Below, one piece after another: positions 1 to 7,184 of a stretch of 12,349 nucleotides of DNA (the first letter of the stretch is position 1; each line of letters starts with the position of its first letter). Source of the stretch: Bacteroidales bacterium GP4 (GTDB lineage Bacteria > Bacteroidota > Bacteroidia > Bacteroidales > Muribaculaceae); NCBI GenBank assembly GCA_001701065.1, contig DAAL01000165.1, positions 2,982 to 15,330 of the forward strand. The letters run 5' to 3'. The translations under genes and the position numbers were made by a program. The notes beneath the pieces were generated by a model that was not told the DNA's origin, searched no databases, and saw nothing but the letters and a program-made list of their open reading frames with translations.

Positions 1-237
1 GGCTGGGACGGCTCTACCGCACTCACCCCGAGCGAGGACTTCCTGACATGGACCGGCACTGTTGACCTCACCGAAGGTGAATTAAAGTTCCGCGCCAACG
101 ACGCATGGGACATTGACTTCGGCGGAAGCCTTGACAATGTGACCTATAAGGGAGCTAACATCGCATGGTCAGCCGCAGGCACCAAGAATGTTACCCTCTA
201 TTTCGGTCAGCGTCCTTACACTGCTACTATCGAATAA
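1..237 (+). CDS. SusE/SusF-like outer-membrane glycan-binding protein, C-terminal end (partial)
   Basis: An open frame runs from the first base to a TAA stop at 235-237 and encodes the last 78 residues of a protein whose start lies outside the window. The segment LKFRANDAWDIDFGG, followed by an NIAW...AGTKNVTLYF pattern and a final aromatic/Thr-rich strand (YTATIE), matches the repeated beta-sandwich modules of SusE/SusF starch-binding outer-membrane lipoproteins of Bacteroidota. In that family these modules sit on the cell surface and hold polysaccharide next to a SusCD importer. The visible part would be the last such module; the lipoprotein signal and the other domains cannot be seen. The terminator just downstream shows it is the last gene of its transcript. 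The substrate cannot be told from this fragment. The assignment rests on motif resemblance read by eye; another secreted carbohydrate-binding protein is possible. Confidence 0.7.
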   Translation, partial: GWDGSTALTPSEDFLTWTGTVDLTEGELKFRANDAWDIDFGGSLDNVTYKGANIAWSAAGTKNVTLYFGQRPYTATIE

Positions 238-263
238 TTACGATAATCTCTGATTAGTTTATT

Positions 264-298
264 GTGCGGCAATCCGTGACGGGTTGCCGCACTTTTTT
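264..298 (+). terminator. Intrinsic terminator after the SusE/F-like gene
   Basis: GTGCGGCAATCC (264-275) pairs with GGGTTGCCGCAC (281-292), giving a 12-bp stem with one T-G wobble and a 5-base loop (GTGAC). Six T residues follow directly (293-298). It separates the upstream gene from the ilv leader. Confidence 0.93.
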
Positions 299-380
299 GT
301 GGTTTTAGGTGGTTTCGGGATGCCGATTCATGGCATTATTTAGAAAATGGATTAGAAAAATTACATTTTTATCGCAAATA

Positions 381-412
381 TTTGCTTTTTTGAACAAATT
401 GGAATAAATTTG
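381..412 (+). promoter_or_regulatory. Promoter of the ilv operon (Bacteroidota type)
   Basis: TAAATTTG at 405-412 is a perfect match to the Bacteroidota -7 element TAnnTTTG. TTTG at 381-384 stands 20 bases upstream, where the -33 element is expected. Transcription should begin a few bases after 412, at about 416-420. That would leave only about 15 nt before the leader-peptide ATG at 433 and a leader of about 185 nt before ilvD. The AT-rich stretch 299-380 shows nothing else convincing apart from a short 5-bp inverted repeat (ATGCC/GGCAT) near 320. Confidence 0.75.
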
Positions 413-432
413 CAATCACAATTTGTAGAATA

Positions 433-513
433 ATGTTTAACAACATAAATCACATAGTGAACTCTCTACGAGTGGTCGTCATTTCTGTCCTACAAAGTCA
501 GGAGGGGTGCTGA
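433..513 (+). CDS. ilvL: ilv operon leader peptide (26 codons), putative attenuator sensor
   Basis: ATG at 433 opens a 26-residue frame that stops at TGA 511-513. Ten of its 26 residues are branched-chain: Ile5, Ile8, Val9, Leu12, Val14-16, Ile17, Val19 and Leu20. The core LRVVVISVL (472-492 plus the two codons before) has seven of nine residues that are Leu, Val or Ile. This resembles the E. coli ilvL leader peptide, which has a similar Leu-Arg-Val-Ile-Ser core, and here too the gene downstream is ilvD. The frame begins shortly after the predicted transcription start and ends where the pairing segments of the leader begin, as expected when ribosome position is the sensor. The product itself would have no function beyond being translated. 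No Shine-Dalgarno sequence is visible, which is usual in this phylum. The frame and its composition are seen directly; the role is inferred from analogy and position. Confidence 0.75.
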   Translation: MFNNINHIVNSLRVVVISVLQSQEGC

Positions 514-549
514 TGTGATTTTTTATAAAAGTATTATGGATGCCTCTCC
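501..549 (+). promoter_or_regulatory. Candidate antiterminator pairing in the ilv leader
   Basis: GGAGGGG (501-507), which is the end of the leader-peptide frame, can pair with CCTCTCC (543-549): seven pairs with one G-U, extendable by two more wobbles. This would use up the 5' arm of the hairpin at 539-578, so the two structures exclude each other. A ribosome stalled at the Val/Ile codons (472-492) would leave 501-507 free and favour this pairing. A ribosome that reaches the stop at 511 would cover it and free the downstream hairpin. A weaker pairing of CTCTCT (462-467) with 501-506 could play the role of the 1:2 stem. The geometry is seen in the sequence; the mechanism is inferred. Confidence 0.5.
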
Positions 550-578
550 ATTCGCCATAAAGCGTAGTGGGAGGCATC
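539..578 (+). terminator. Leader hairpin before ilvD, candidate attenuator terminator
   Basis: GATGCCTC (539-546) pairs with GAGGCATC (571-578). The stem continues inward through CCATT/AGTGG (548-552 with 566-570) and CGC/GCG (553-555 with 562-564), with single bulged T residues at 547 and 565 and a 6-base loop CATAAA. That gives about 16 base pairs. It ends 24 bases before the ilvD ATG. The weak point is the tail: CTTGGTT is only moderately U-rich, so termination may be inefficient, or the stem may act in another way, for example through Rho or access to the start site. Confidence 0.55.
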
Positions 579-602
579 TTGGTTAATAGAAAAGAAGGAG
601 CT

Positions 603-2432
603 ATGAGTAAGCCTTTAAGAAGTGCCACAAGCACTAATGGTAGAAGAATGGCGGGTGCCAGAGCATTATGGCGCGCCAACGGTATGAAAGAGGAGCAATT
701 TGGAAAGCCTGTTATTGCTGTCGTGAACTCATTTACTCAGTTTGTCCCCGGTCACACTCATCTTCATGAGGCGGGTCAGCTGGTGAAGGAGGAGATAGAG
801 AAGCTTGGATGCTTTGCCGCTGAATTTAACACAATAGCTATCGACGACGGTATAGCCATGGGGCATGACGGGATGCTTTATTCGCTCCCTTCACGTGACC
901 TTATCGCTGACTCGGTGGAATACATGGTCAACGCCCATAAAGCTGATGCCATGGTGTGCATATCCAATTGCGACAAAGTGACTCCGGGAATGCTTATGGC
1001 GGCTATGCGCCTTAACATCCCTGCGATATTTGTGTCGGGCGGTCCTATGGAAGCCGGCGAAGTGGAAGGTCGCGACGTTGACCTTATCGATATAATGATA
1101 GAGTCGGCTGACGACACCGTGAGCGACGACACCGTGAAACTGCTGGAGCAGAAAGGTTGTCCCACATGCGGAAGCTGTTCCGGAATGTTCACCGCCAACT
1201 CCATGAACTCCCTTAACGAGGCAATAGGTCTTGCGCTTCCGGGCAACGGAACCATTCTCGCCACACACGCCAACCGTAAAGAGCTTTTCCGCAAAGCGGC
1301 GCGTCAGATAGTCAAGAACACCTACGAATACTATCAGAACGATAACGACGCGGTGCTTCCGCGCAACATAGCAAGCCGTCAGGCTATGCTGAACGCCATG
1401 GCTCTCGATATAGCCATGGGCGGCTCAACCAACACCGTGCTGCATCTTCTCGCTGTGGCTAACGAAGCGGGCGCATCGTTCACGATGGACGATATCGACG
1501 CTCTGTCGCGCGTAACTCCCGTGCTATGCAAGGTGGCTCCCAACTCAAAGTATCATATTCAGGATGTGAACCGCGCCGGCGGTATCTTGTCGATTATGAA
1601 GCAGCTTGCCGACAAGAATCTGGTGGATACCTCGGTGGTAAGGGTCGACGGCATGACGCTTGCCGAGGCTATCGACAGCTATGCGCTCGACAGCAGCAAA
1701 ATGACTGACGAAGCAGCCGCATTGTGGCACAGCGCGCCCGGCGGCGGACGAAACCTGAGTCTCGGTTTGCAGGATGCTAAATACAAGGAACTTGATTCCG
1801 ACCGTGAGAACGGATGTATACGCAACTATGACAATGCCTACGTGAAGGACGGCGGTCTTGCCGTGCTGAAAGGCAATATAGCCTTGGACGGCTGCGTGGT
1901 CAAGACAGCAGGAGTGGATGAGAGCATATTCCACTTCCGTGGTCCGGCTAAAGTGTTCCAGTCGCAGGAGGAAGCTGTTGACGGCATTTTGCGCGACAAG
2001 GTGAAGAGCGGCGATGTGGTGGTGATTACCTATGAAGGCCCCAAGGGTGGACCGGGTATGCAGGAGATGCTTTATCCCACAAGCTACATCAAGTCGAAGC
2101 ACCTCGGCAAAGAGTGCGCGCTCATCACTGACGGACGTTTCTCAGGCGGAACTTCGGGCTTGTCGATAGGTCACATTTCGCCCGAGGCGGCAGCCGGAGG
2201 CAACATTGGGCTTGTGCGCGACGGCGACATCATCGACATCGACATTCCTAACCGCACCATAAACGTGATTCTGCAGGAAGAAGAACTGGAATTGCGCCGC
2301 AACGCCGAGAATTTGCGCGGCAAAGAGGCGTTTACACCCGCCGGACGTGACCGCGAAGTGTCAAAAGCGCTTAAAGCTTACGCCGCTATGGTGACATCGG
2401 CTGACAAAGGCGGTGTAAGAGAACTGAAATAA
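603..2432 (+). CDS. ilvD: Dihydroxyacid dehydratase
   Basis: The 609-residue product dehydrates 2,3-dihydroxy-isovalerate and 2,3-dihydroxy-3-methylvalerate to the 2-keto acids that precede valine and isoleucine. It belongs to the cytoplasmic IlvD/Edd iron-sulfur family and is full length (E. coli IlvD has 616 residues). Visible signatures are [12 protein letters not shown] (40-51), [10 protein letters not shown] (121-130, with C123), [17 protein letters not shown] (186-202, cysteines 186, 189 and 192), ALPGNG (211-216), [11 protein letters not shown] (268-278) and [15 protein letters not shown] (510-524). The ATG at 603 is chosen because MSKPLRSAT...[12 protein letters not shown] aligns with the start of known IlvD. 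A GTG 36 bases upstream is in frame but lies inside the leader hairpin. AAGGAG (595-600) stands only two bases before the ATG, too close for a normal Shine-Dalgarno, so it may not decide initiation. This is the first structural gene of the ilv operon, presumably controlled by the leader. Confidence 0.98.
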   Translation: MSKPLRSATSTNGRRMAGARALWRANGMKEEQFGKPVIAVVNSFTQFVPGHTHLHEAGQLVKEEIEKLGCFAAEFNTIAIDDGIAMGHDGMLYSLPSRDLIADSVEYMVNAHKADAMVCISNCDKVTPGMLMAAMRLNIPAIFVSGGPMEAGEVEGRDVDLIDIMIESADDTVSDDTVKLLEQKGCPTCGSCSGMFTANSMNSLNEAIGLALPGNGTILATHANRKELFRKAARQIVKNTYEYYQNDNDAVLPRNIASRQAMLNAMALDIAMGGSTNTVLHLLAVANEAGASFTMDDIDALSRVTPVLCKVAPNSKYHIQDVNRAGGILSIMKQLADKNLVDTSVVRVDGMTLAEAIDSYALDSSKMTDEAAALWHSAPGGGRNLSLGLQDAKYKELDSDRENGCIRNYDNAYVKDGGLAVLKGNIALDGCVVKTAGVDESIFHFRGPAKVFQSQEEAVDGILRDKVKSGDVVVITYEGPKGGPGMQEMLYPTSYIKSKHLGKECALITDGRFSGGTSGLSIGHISPEAAAGGNIGLVRDGDIIDIDIPNRTINVILQEEELELRRNAENLRGKEAFTPAGRDREVSKALKAYAAMVTSADKGGVRELK

Positions 2433-2453
2433 GAATAAAATATAATCCAATAT

Positions 2454-4169
2454 ATGAAAGAATTGATATCAGGATCCGATGCATTGATACGCTCACTCAT
2501 CTGTGAGGGGGTGGACCTTGTGTTCGGATATCCCGGAGGTTCCATAATCCCAACCTATGACCGACTTTATGACTATCAGGATCAACTGAAGCATATACTT
2601 GTGCGTCATGAACAGGGAGCTACCCATGCAGCCCAGGGCTATGCGCGTGTGACAGGTCGCCCGGGTGTGGTGATTGTGACTTCAGGACCCGCCGCCACCA
2701 ACACCATCACCGGTATAAGCGACGCGCTCATGGACAGCACGCCCATGGTGGTGATAACCGGTCAGGTGGCTACTCCGTTCTTGGGGTTTGACGCATTCCA
2801 GGAGACTGACGTGGTGGGTATCACTCAACCGGTGACTAAATGGAGCTATCAGATACGTAGCGCCAAGGACATCCCTGCCGCAGTGGCGCGTGCGTTCTAC
2901 ATCGCATCCACGGGCCGTCCCGGTCCTGTAGTGCTCGACCTTACCAAGGACGCGCAGGTTGGCATGACTGAGTTTGAGTATAAGAAATGCGAGTTCATCC
3001 GTTCTTATTGCCCTGTGCCGGCAATCAACCGTGATGACCTCAACACGGTTGCCGACATGATAAACTCGGCTGAACGTCCCATGATTCTTTCGGGTCACGG
3101 CGTGATGATAAGCAACGCCGAGGACGCACTGAAGGCACTTGTGGAGAAAGCTGACATACCTGTTGCCGCTTCACTTCTCGGCTTGTCGACTCTTCCTTCG
3201 GACCACAGGCTATATAAAGGAATGCTCGGAATGCACGGCAATCTCGGTCCGAATGTCAACACTAACCGCGCTGACCTTATAATAGGGGTGGGAATGCGTT
3301 TTGACGACCGCATCACCGGCAATGTCAAGACTTACGCTCCGCAAGCCAAGATTGTGCACATCGATATCGACGCTTCGGAGTTCAATAAAAACATATCCGC
3401 TGACGCTACCATCCATGGCGATGCCCGTGAAGTGCTCGAACAGCTGTTGCCGCTTGTGGCTGAACGCAAGCACACCGAGTGGGAACAGTCCTTTGACCGC
3501 CACAATGAAGTGGAAGCCGAGAAGGTGATTGAGCGTGAGATTCACCCCAAGGGCGCAAGAATGACCATGGGAGAAGTGGTGGCGAAGGTGTCGGAGGCTA
3601 CAGGACATGACGCTATAGTGGTGACGGACGTGGGACAGAATCAGATGTTCTCGTCACGTTACTTCCGTTACACCAAGCCGCGTTCCATTGTCACTTCGGG
3701 AGGTCTCGGCACCATGGGATTCGGACTGCCTGCGTCGATAGGCGCGAAAATGGGCGCGCCGGAGCGCACAGTGTGCTTCTTCACCGGCGACGGTGGACTA
3801 CAGATGACCATAGAGGAACTCGGAACCATCATGCAGTACGGCACTGACGTGAAGATTATTCTCCTTAACAATAATTTCCTCGGCAATGTGCGCCAGTGGC
3901 AGGCGCTCTTCTTCCATGACCGCTTCTCGCAGACACCGCTTGTCAATCCTGACTTCGTGATGATAGCGAAGGCTTACGGGCTGGGCGCGGAAAGTGTGGA
4001 GACACGCGATGAGCTTGACGGAGCCATAAAGCGGATGCTGGAGCATGACGGGGCTTATCTGCTCAACGTAAACATCGACGAGACTGACATGGTGTTCCCC
4101 ATGACACCCGCGGGTGCCACAGTGGACCACATAATGCTGAACGCCACCGAGTTCTATAAACCTGAATAA
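2454..4169 (+). CDS. ilvB: Acetohydroxyacid (acetolactate) synthase, large catalytic subunit
   Basis: This 571-residue thiamine-diphosphate enzyme condenses two pyruvates to acetolactate, or pyruvate with 2-ketobutyrate to acetohydroxybutyrate, the first common step of Val/Leu/Ile synthesis. The three domains of the family are visible. The N-terminal PYR domain has GYPGGSI (25-31) and the cofactor-activating glutamate E53 in RHEQGATHAA. The middle FAD-type domain spans about 190-340, with GVGMRFDDRITGN (278-290). The C-terminal PP domain has GDGG (445-448) followed by NNN (472-474), the Mg/ThDP motif. VRQWQALFF (479-487) carries the Trp at the position known from herbicide-resistance studies of the family. 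The closing VFPMTPAGA is also typical. The gene starts 21 bases after ilvD, and ilvN follows after 15 bases, so the catalytic and regulatory subunits are made together. The PYR and PP motifs argue against a catabolic or oxalyl/indolepyruvate relative, as does the ilvN partner. Confidence 0.98.
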   Translation: MKELISGSDALIRSLICEGVDLVFGYPGGSIIPTYDRLYDYQDQLKHILVRHEQGATHAAQGYARVTGRPGVVIVTSGPAATNTITGISDALMDSTPMVVITGQVATPFLGFDAFQETDVVGITQPVTKWSYQIRSAKDIPAAVARAFYIASTGRPGPVVLDLTKDAQVGMTEFEYKKCEFIRSYCPVPAINRDDLNTVADMINSAERPMILSGHGVMISNAEDALKALVEKADIPVAASLLGLSTLPSDHRLYKGMLGMHGNLGPNVNTNRADLIIGVGMRFDDRITGNVKTYAPQAKIVHIDIDASEFNKNISADATIHGDAREVLEQLLPLVAERKHTEWEQSFDRHNEVEAEKVIEREIHPKGARMTMGEVVAKVSEATGHDAIVVTDVGQNQMFSSRYFRYTKPRSIVTSGGLGTMGFGLPASIGAKMGAPERTVCFFTGDGGLQMTIEELGTIMQYGTDVKIILLNNNFLGNVRQWQALFFHDRFSQTPLVNPDFVMIAKAYGLGAESVETRDELDGAIKRMLEHDGAYLLNVNIDETDMVFPMTPAGATVDHIMLNATEFYKPE

Positions 4170-4184
4170 ATATCCTCTTAAATT

Positions 4185-4751
4185 ATGGAAGAACAGTTAT
4201 TTACAGTTACAGTCTTCTCCGAGAATCAGGTGGGACTTCTGAACCAGATATCTATCATCTTCACCCGCAGGTGCCTTAACATCGAGAGCCTTTCGGTGAG
4301 CCCTTCAGCCATGGAGGGAATACACAAGTTCACCATCACCTGTTACAGCAACAGGGAGATGATGGAGCGAGTGGTGAAGCAGATAGAGAAGCGCATCGAC
4401 GTGCTTAAGTCGTTCCTTTACACCGATGATGAGATTGTGTATCAGGAAGTGGCTCTGTACAAGGTGCCTACACGCCAATTGCTGGATGATAAAAACGTGG
4501 AGATTCTCATCCGTCAGCATAACGCCCGTATACTGGAAATCACCCGTGACTACGTGGTGATAGAAAAAACAGGGCATTCCGACGAAACCGAAGAGCTGTT
4601 TAAGGCGTTATCAAAATACGATATTCGACAGTTTGTGCGGTCGGGTAGAGTTGCTGTGACCAAAGCGAGCCAAGAATATCTGAATATGTTTCTTGAAGAA
4701 CAGGCAAAACGTAAAAACCAGCAATTGAATCATGTCAACTTTAACGGTTGA
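4185..4751 (+). CDS. ilvN: Acetohydroxyacid synthase, small regulatory subunit
   Basis: The 188-residue product is the regulatory partner of IlvB and carries valine feedback inhibition. An N-terminal ACT domain spans about residues 5-78: LFTVTVFSENQVGLLNQI, then RRCLNIESLSVSP. A second small domain of the ALS_ss_C type follows (about 85-165: EVALYKVPTRQLLDD...ARILEITRDYVVIEKTG). Asn14, Gly17 and Asn32 line up with E. coli IlvH Asn11, Gly14 and Asn29, positions known to matter for valine binding, so the subunit is probably valine-sensitive. That alignment was made by eye. The length is somewhat above the ~163 residues of the E. coli small subunit because of a C-terminal extension rich in Lys, Gln and Asn. 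The end of the gene overlaps the start of the thioesterase gene by 20 bases, which suggests translational coupling. Confidence 0.96.
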   Translation: MEEQLFTVTVFSENQVGLLNQISIIFTRRCLNIESLSVSPSAMEGIHKFTITCYSNREMMERVVKQIEKRIDVLKSFLYTDDEIVYQEVALYKVPTRQLLDDKNVEILIRQHNARILEITRDYVVIEKTGHSDETEELFKALSKYDIRQFVRSGRVAVTKASQEYLNMFLEEQAKRKNQQLNHVNFNG

Positions 4752-5535
4752 AAATAAAAAATGTCTTCCTTTGATTAAGGAGTACTCCAAGACCTATTTT
4801 CTCACTGCCGGCGAGTGCAATCCCCAGGCGGTGATGCCGGTCACTCTTTTGGCGAGCCGGTTTATCGAGGTGGCGACACTTCATGCCAATGACCTTGACT
4901 TCGGTTATTACCGGTTGATGGAAACCGGTGACGCATGGGTATTGTCGCGGTTGACCATCGAAATGAAGCGGTGGCCCGTGATCAACGACTATTATTCAGT
5001 ATCCACCTGGGTGGAGAGTGTCAACCGCCATTTCTCGGAACGAAACTTCGAGGTGCGTGACACCAATGGTGAAATATTGGGCTACGGACGTTCAGTGTGG
5101 ATGGCTATCAACATCAAGGAGCGTAGCATAGCAAGCCTTGCCGCTCTTGATTCGTTGTATGCCGTGGTGAGCGAGAAAGAGTGCCCCATTGAGAAAATCA
5201 AGCGTTTCACTCCCTTCGACAATGACGAGCAAGTGAAGAGCAGCCACTACACATTTAGATACTGTGACTGTGACTTCAACCGTCATGTCAACACGGTTCG
5301 TTACATCGAGTTGTTCCTTAATCAGTGGCCCATGGAGTTTTTTGACCGCTATCTGCTCAAGCGTCTTGACATAGCTTTCCTGAAAGAAGAGCATTTCGGC
5401 GAGAAAGTCCAGGTGCTTCTTAAGGAAGTGGAACCTAATGCGTTCAAAGGTGAGATAGCTTCGGTGGACGGAGTGTCGACAAGGGCTGTAATTAAATTTG
5501 AAGAATATAAAATACAACATTTACATATTAATTAA
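4732..5535 (+). CDS. Acyl-ACP thioesterase (FatA/FatB-like, Acyl-ACP_TE family)
   Basis: The 267-residue product should hydrolyse fatty acyl-acyl carrier protein to free fatty acid and ACP in the cytoplasm. It has the double hot-dog layout of the family. The first half includes FGYYRLMETGDAWVLSRL (57-74) and a WPVINDYYSVSTW strand (81-93). The second half starts near 172 and carries DFNRHVN (181-187), the D-x-N-x-H-x-N motif; D181, N183 and H185 match the catalytic residues of plant acyl-ACP thioesterases, and E219 or E220 may supply the glutamate. Its ATG lies inside ilvN, in another frame, and a stop-start overlap of 20 bases replaces an intergenic region. The next gene, ilvC, begins nine bases after its stop. 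So a lipid enzyme sits inside an amino-acid operon. From memory, the same order occurs in other Bacteroidales. Its acyl substrate cannot be read from the sequence; branched chains made from valine or leucine keto acids are a reasonable guess. Confidence 0.88.
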   Translation: MSTLTVENKKCLPLIKEYSKTYFLTAGECNPQAVMPVTLLASRFIEVATLHANDLDFGYYRLMETGDAWVLSRLTIEMKRWPVINDYYSVSTWVESVNRHFSERNFEVRDTNGEILGYGRSVWMAINIKERSIASLAALDSLYAVVSEKECPIEKIKRFTPFDNDEQVKSSHYTFRYCDCDFNRHVNTVRYIELFLNQWPMEFFDRYLLKRLDIAFLKEEHFGEKVQVLLKEVEPNAFKGEIASVDGVSTRAVIKFEEYKIQHLHIN

Positions 5536-5544
5536 TAACATTTT

Positions 5545-6588
5545 ATGGCAAAAATGAATTTTGGCGGAGTTGAGGAAAATGTAATCATCCGCGAAGAATT
5601 TCCGTTGGAAAAAGCAAGAGAAGTATTGAAAGATGAAACAATCGCAGTAATCGGCTATGGTGTTCAAGGTCCCGGTCAGAGCATGAATCTACGCGACAAC
5701 GGATTCAATGTTATCGTGGGTCAGCGTCAAGGCAAGACCTATGACAAGGCTGTGGCTGACGGCTGGGTTCCCGGTGAAACTCTTTTCAGCATCGAAGAAG
5801 CTTGCGAACGCGGTACTATCATCATGTGTCTTCTTTCTGACGCAGCTGTAATGTCAGTATGGCCTACTATCAAGAAGCATCTCACTGCCGGAAAGGCTCT
5901 TTATTTCTCTCACGGTTTCGCTATCACCTGGAGCGACCGCACTGGCGTGGTTCCTCCCAAGGATGTCGACGTGATTCTTGTGGCTCCCAAAGGATCGGGT
6001 ACTTCATTGCGCACCATGTTCCTTGAAGGCCGCGGCTTGAACTCAAGCTACGCTGTAGAGCAGGATTACACCGGACGTGCTCTCGACCGCACAATCGCTC
6101 TTGGTATCGGTATCGGCTCAGGTTATCTTTTTGAAACTACTTTCCAGCGCGAGGCTACTTCTGACCTTACCGGTGAGCGCGGCTCATTGATGGGTGCTAT
6201 TCAGGGCTTGCTCCTTGCCCAGTACGAAGTGCTCCGTGAGAATGGACACACTCCCTCGGAGGCATTCAACGAGACAGTTGAAGAGCTTACTCAGTCATTG
6301 ATGCCGCTATTTGCTAAGAACGGTATGGACTGGATGTACGCTAACTGCTCCACAACTGCACAGCGCGGTGCCCTTGACTGGATGGGTCCGTTCCACGACG
6401 CTATCAAGCCGGTTGTAGAAAAACTTTATGCAAGCGTGAAGTGCGGTAACGAAGCTCAGATCTCTATCGACAGCAACTCTAAGCCTGACTACCGCGAGAA
6501 GCTTGAAGAAGAACTTAAGGCTCTTCGTGAAAGCGAAATGTGGCAGACTGCAGTGACTGTACGCAAGCTCCGTCCCGAGAACAACTAA
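5545..6588 (+). CDS. ilvC: Ketol-acid reductoisomerase
   Basis: The 347-residue product converts acetolactate and acetohydroxybutyrate to the dihydroxy acids used by IlvD, by alkyl migration and NAD(P)H reduction with Mg2+. The N-terminal Rossmann domain has GYGVQGPGQS (37-46) and the cofactor-selecting loop VGQRQGKTYDKA (58-69). H123 in FSHGF is the family's active-site histidine. The C-terminal domain carries the metal ligands in SDLTGERGSLMG (206-217; D207, E211) and NETVEELTQS (242-251; E243, E247). The length fits the short class I form, slightly extended at the C-terminus, and not the long class II form of E. coli (about 490 residues). Coenzyme preference (NADPH or NADH) cannot be settled by eye. 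It is the last gene of the ilv operon and is followed by a strong terminator. Its codons look more restricted (many GCT, CTT, GGT) than those of ilvD and ilvB, which suggests high expression. Confidence 0.98.
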   Translation: MAKMNFGGVEENVIIREEFPLEKAREVLKDETIAVIGYGVQGPGQSMNLRDNGFNVIVGQRQGKTYDKAVADGWVPGETLFSIEEACERGTIIMCLLSDAAVMSVWPTIKKHLTAGKALYFSHGFAITWSDRTGVVPPKDVDVILVAPKGSGTSLRTMFLEGRGLNSSYAVEQDYTGRALDRTIALGIGIGSGYLFETTFQREATSDLTGERGSLMGAIQGLLLAQYEVLRENGHTPSEAFNETVEELTQSLMPLFAKNGMDWMYANCSTTAQRGALDWMGPFHDAIKPVVEKLYASVKCGNEAQISIDSNSKPDYREKLEEELKALRESEMWQTAVTVRKLRPENN

Positions 6589-6638
6589 TAAAAGCGGCAT
6601 AAAACCTCCAATAGAGAGAGTTTTAACCCTATTTAAGT

Positions 6639-6680
6639 ACGCCATCGATGCAAATAACAGCGTCGGTGGTGTTCTTTTTT
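6639..6680 (+). terminator. Intrinsic terminator of the ilv operon
   Basis: ACGCCATCGATGC (6639-6651) pairs with GCGTCGGTGGTGT (6660-6672): 13 pairs, three of them G-T wobbles, with an 8-base loop AAATAACA. It is followed by TTCTTTTTT (6672-6680), then a second T-run at 6684-6689. It lies 50 bases after the ilvC stop. Confidence 0.92.
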
Positions 6681-6692
6681 GAGTTTTTTGCG

Positions 6693-6700
6693 TAACTTTG
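6693..6700 (+). promoter_or_regulatory. -7 promoter element for the DUF4494-yggS unit
   Basis: TAACTTTG (6693-6700) matches the Bacteroidota -7 element TAnnTTTG in full and lies 31 bases before the next ATG. The -33 element is poor: around 6667-6672 only TGGTGT is present, which is part of the upstream terminator stem. So the promoter would overlap the end of the ilv terminator. Confidence 0.6.
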
Positions 6701-6731
6701 TCTCCTCAAAATTGAATTAAAACGAATAATT

Positions 6732-7181
6732 ATGGCAAATTGGTTTGAAACTAAAGTAAGATACGATAAAATGATGGAAAACGGAATGCAGAAGAAGGTG
6801 ACCGAGCCTTATCTTGTGGATGCGCTCACATTCACTGAGGCTGAGGCGCGCATCACTGAAGAGGTCACTCCGTTTATATCCGGCGAATTTTCCATCTCGG
6901 CTGTGAAGCGCACTAAAATCGCTGAAATTTTCTGGGACGACACCGCCGACAAGTGGTATCTTGTGAAGGTGAATTTCATCACTCTTGATGAAAAAACCGC
7001 AGTGGAGAAAAAAACGACATCGCAGATTCTTGTAGCCGCAAGCGACTTCCGTGGCGCTCTTGAGAACTTCATGGACGGCATGAAGGGCACAATGGCGGAT
7101 TTTGAGATTGCTTCTATAACCGAAACACCCATCATGGACGTTTACCGCGCCAAGTTGGAATCACCAAAAGCCGCTGAATAA
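6732..7181 (+). CDS. DUF4494 family protein
   Basis: A small 149-residue protein that begins MANWFETKVRYDKMMENG and contains KKVTEPYLVDALTFTEAEARITEE (about 21-44) and PFISGEFSISAVKRTKIAEIF (about 47-67). This matches the Bacteroidota-restricted family DUF4494 as I remember it. It has no signal peptide, membrane segment or known catalytic motif, so it is cytoplasmic and of unknown function. The pattern of short beta-like stretches around a Trp-Tyr-Leu-Val strand suggests a compact alpha/beta domain. The yggS gene follows after three bases, so the two are almost certainly co-transcribed and may act in the same process. The family name rests on recognition of conserved segments only. Confidence 0.82.
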   Translation: MANWFETKVRYDKMMENGMQKKVTEPYLVDALTFTEAEARITEEVTPFISGEFSISAVKRTKIAEIFWDDTADKWYLVKVNFITLDEKTAVEKKTTSQILVAASDFRGALENFMDGMKGTMADFEIASITETPIMDVYRAKLESPKAAE

Positions 7182-7184
7182 TCC

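Noticed and set aside
519..524. Run of six T residues as a terminator tract inside the ilv leader
   Set aside because: No GC-rich hairpin ends just before it. AAATCACAT (447-455) can pair with ATGTGATTT (513-521), but that stem is AT-rich, encloses nearly the whole leader frame and includes part of the T-run itself.
567..602. In-frame GTG at 567 as an alternative ilvD start, adding 12 residues
   Set aside because: It lies within the leader hairpin, and the extra residues do not resemble IlvD. The ATG at 603 gives the family's usual N-terminus.
1545..2102. Long open frame on the minus strand inside ilvD (185 codons)
   Set aside because: It is antisense to a fully conserved gene and its product shows no recognisable family or sensible composition. 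It is a by-product of ilvD codon use, as are the other minus-strand frames in the ilvB, tkt and transporter genes.
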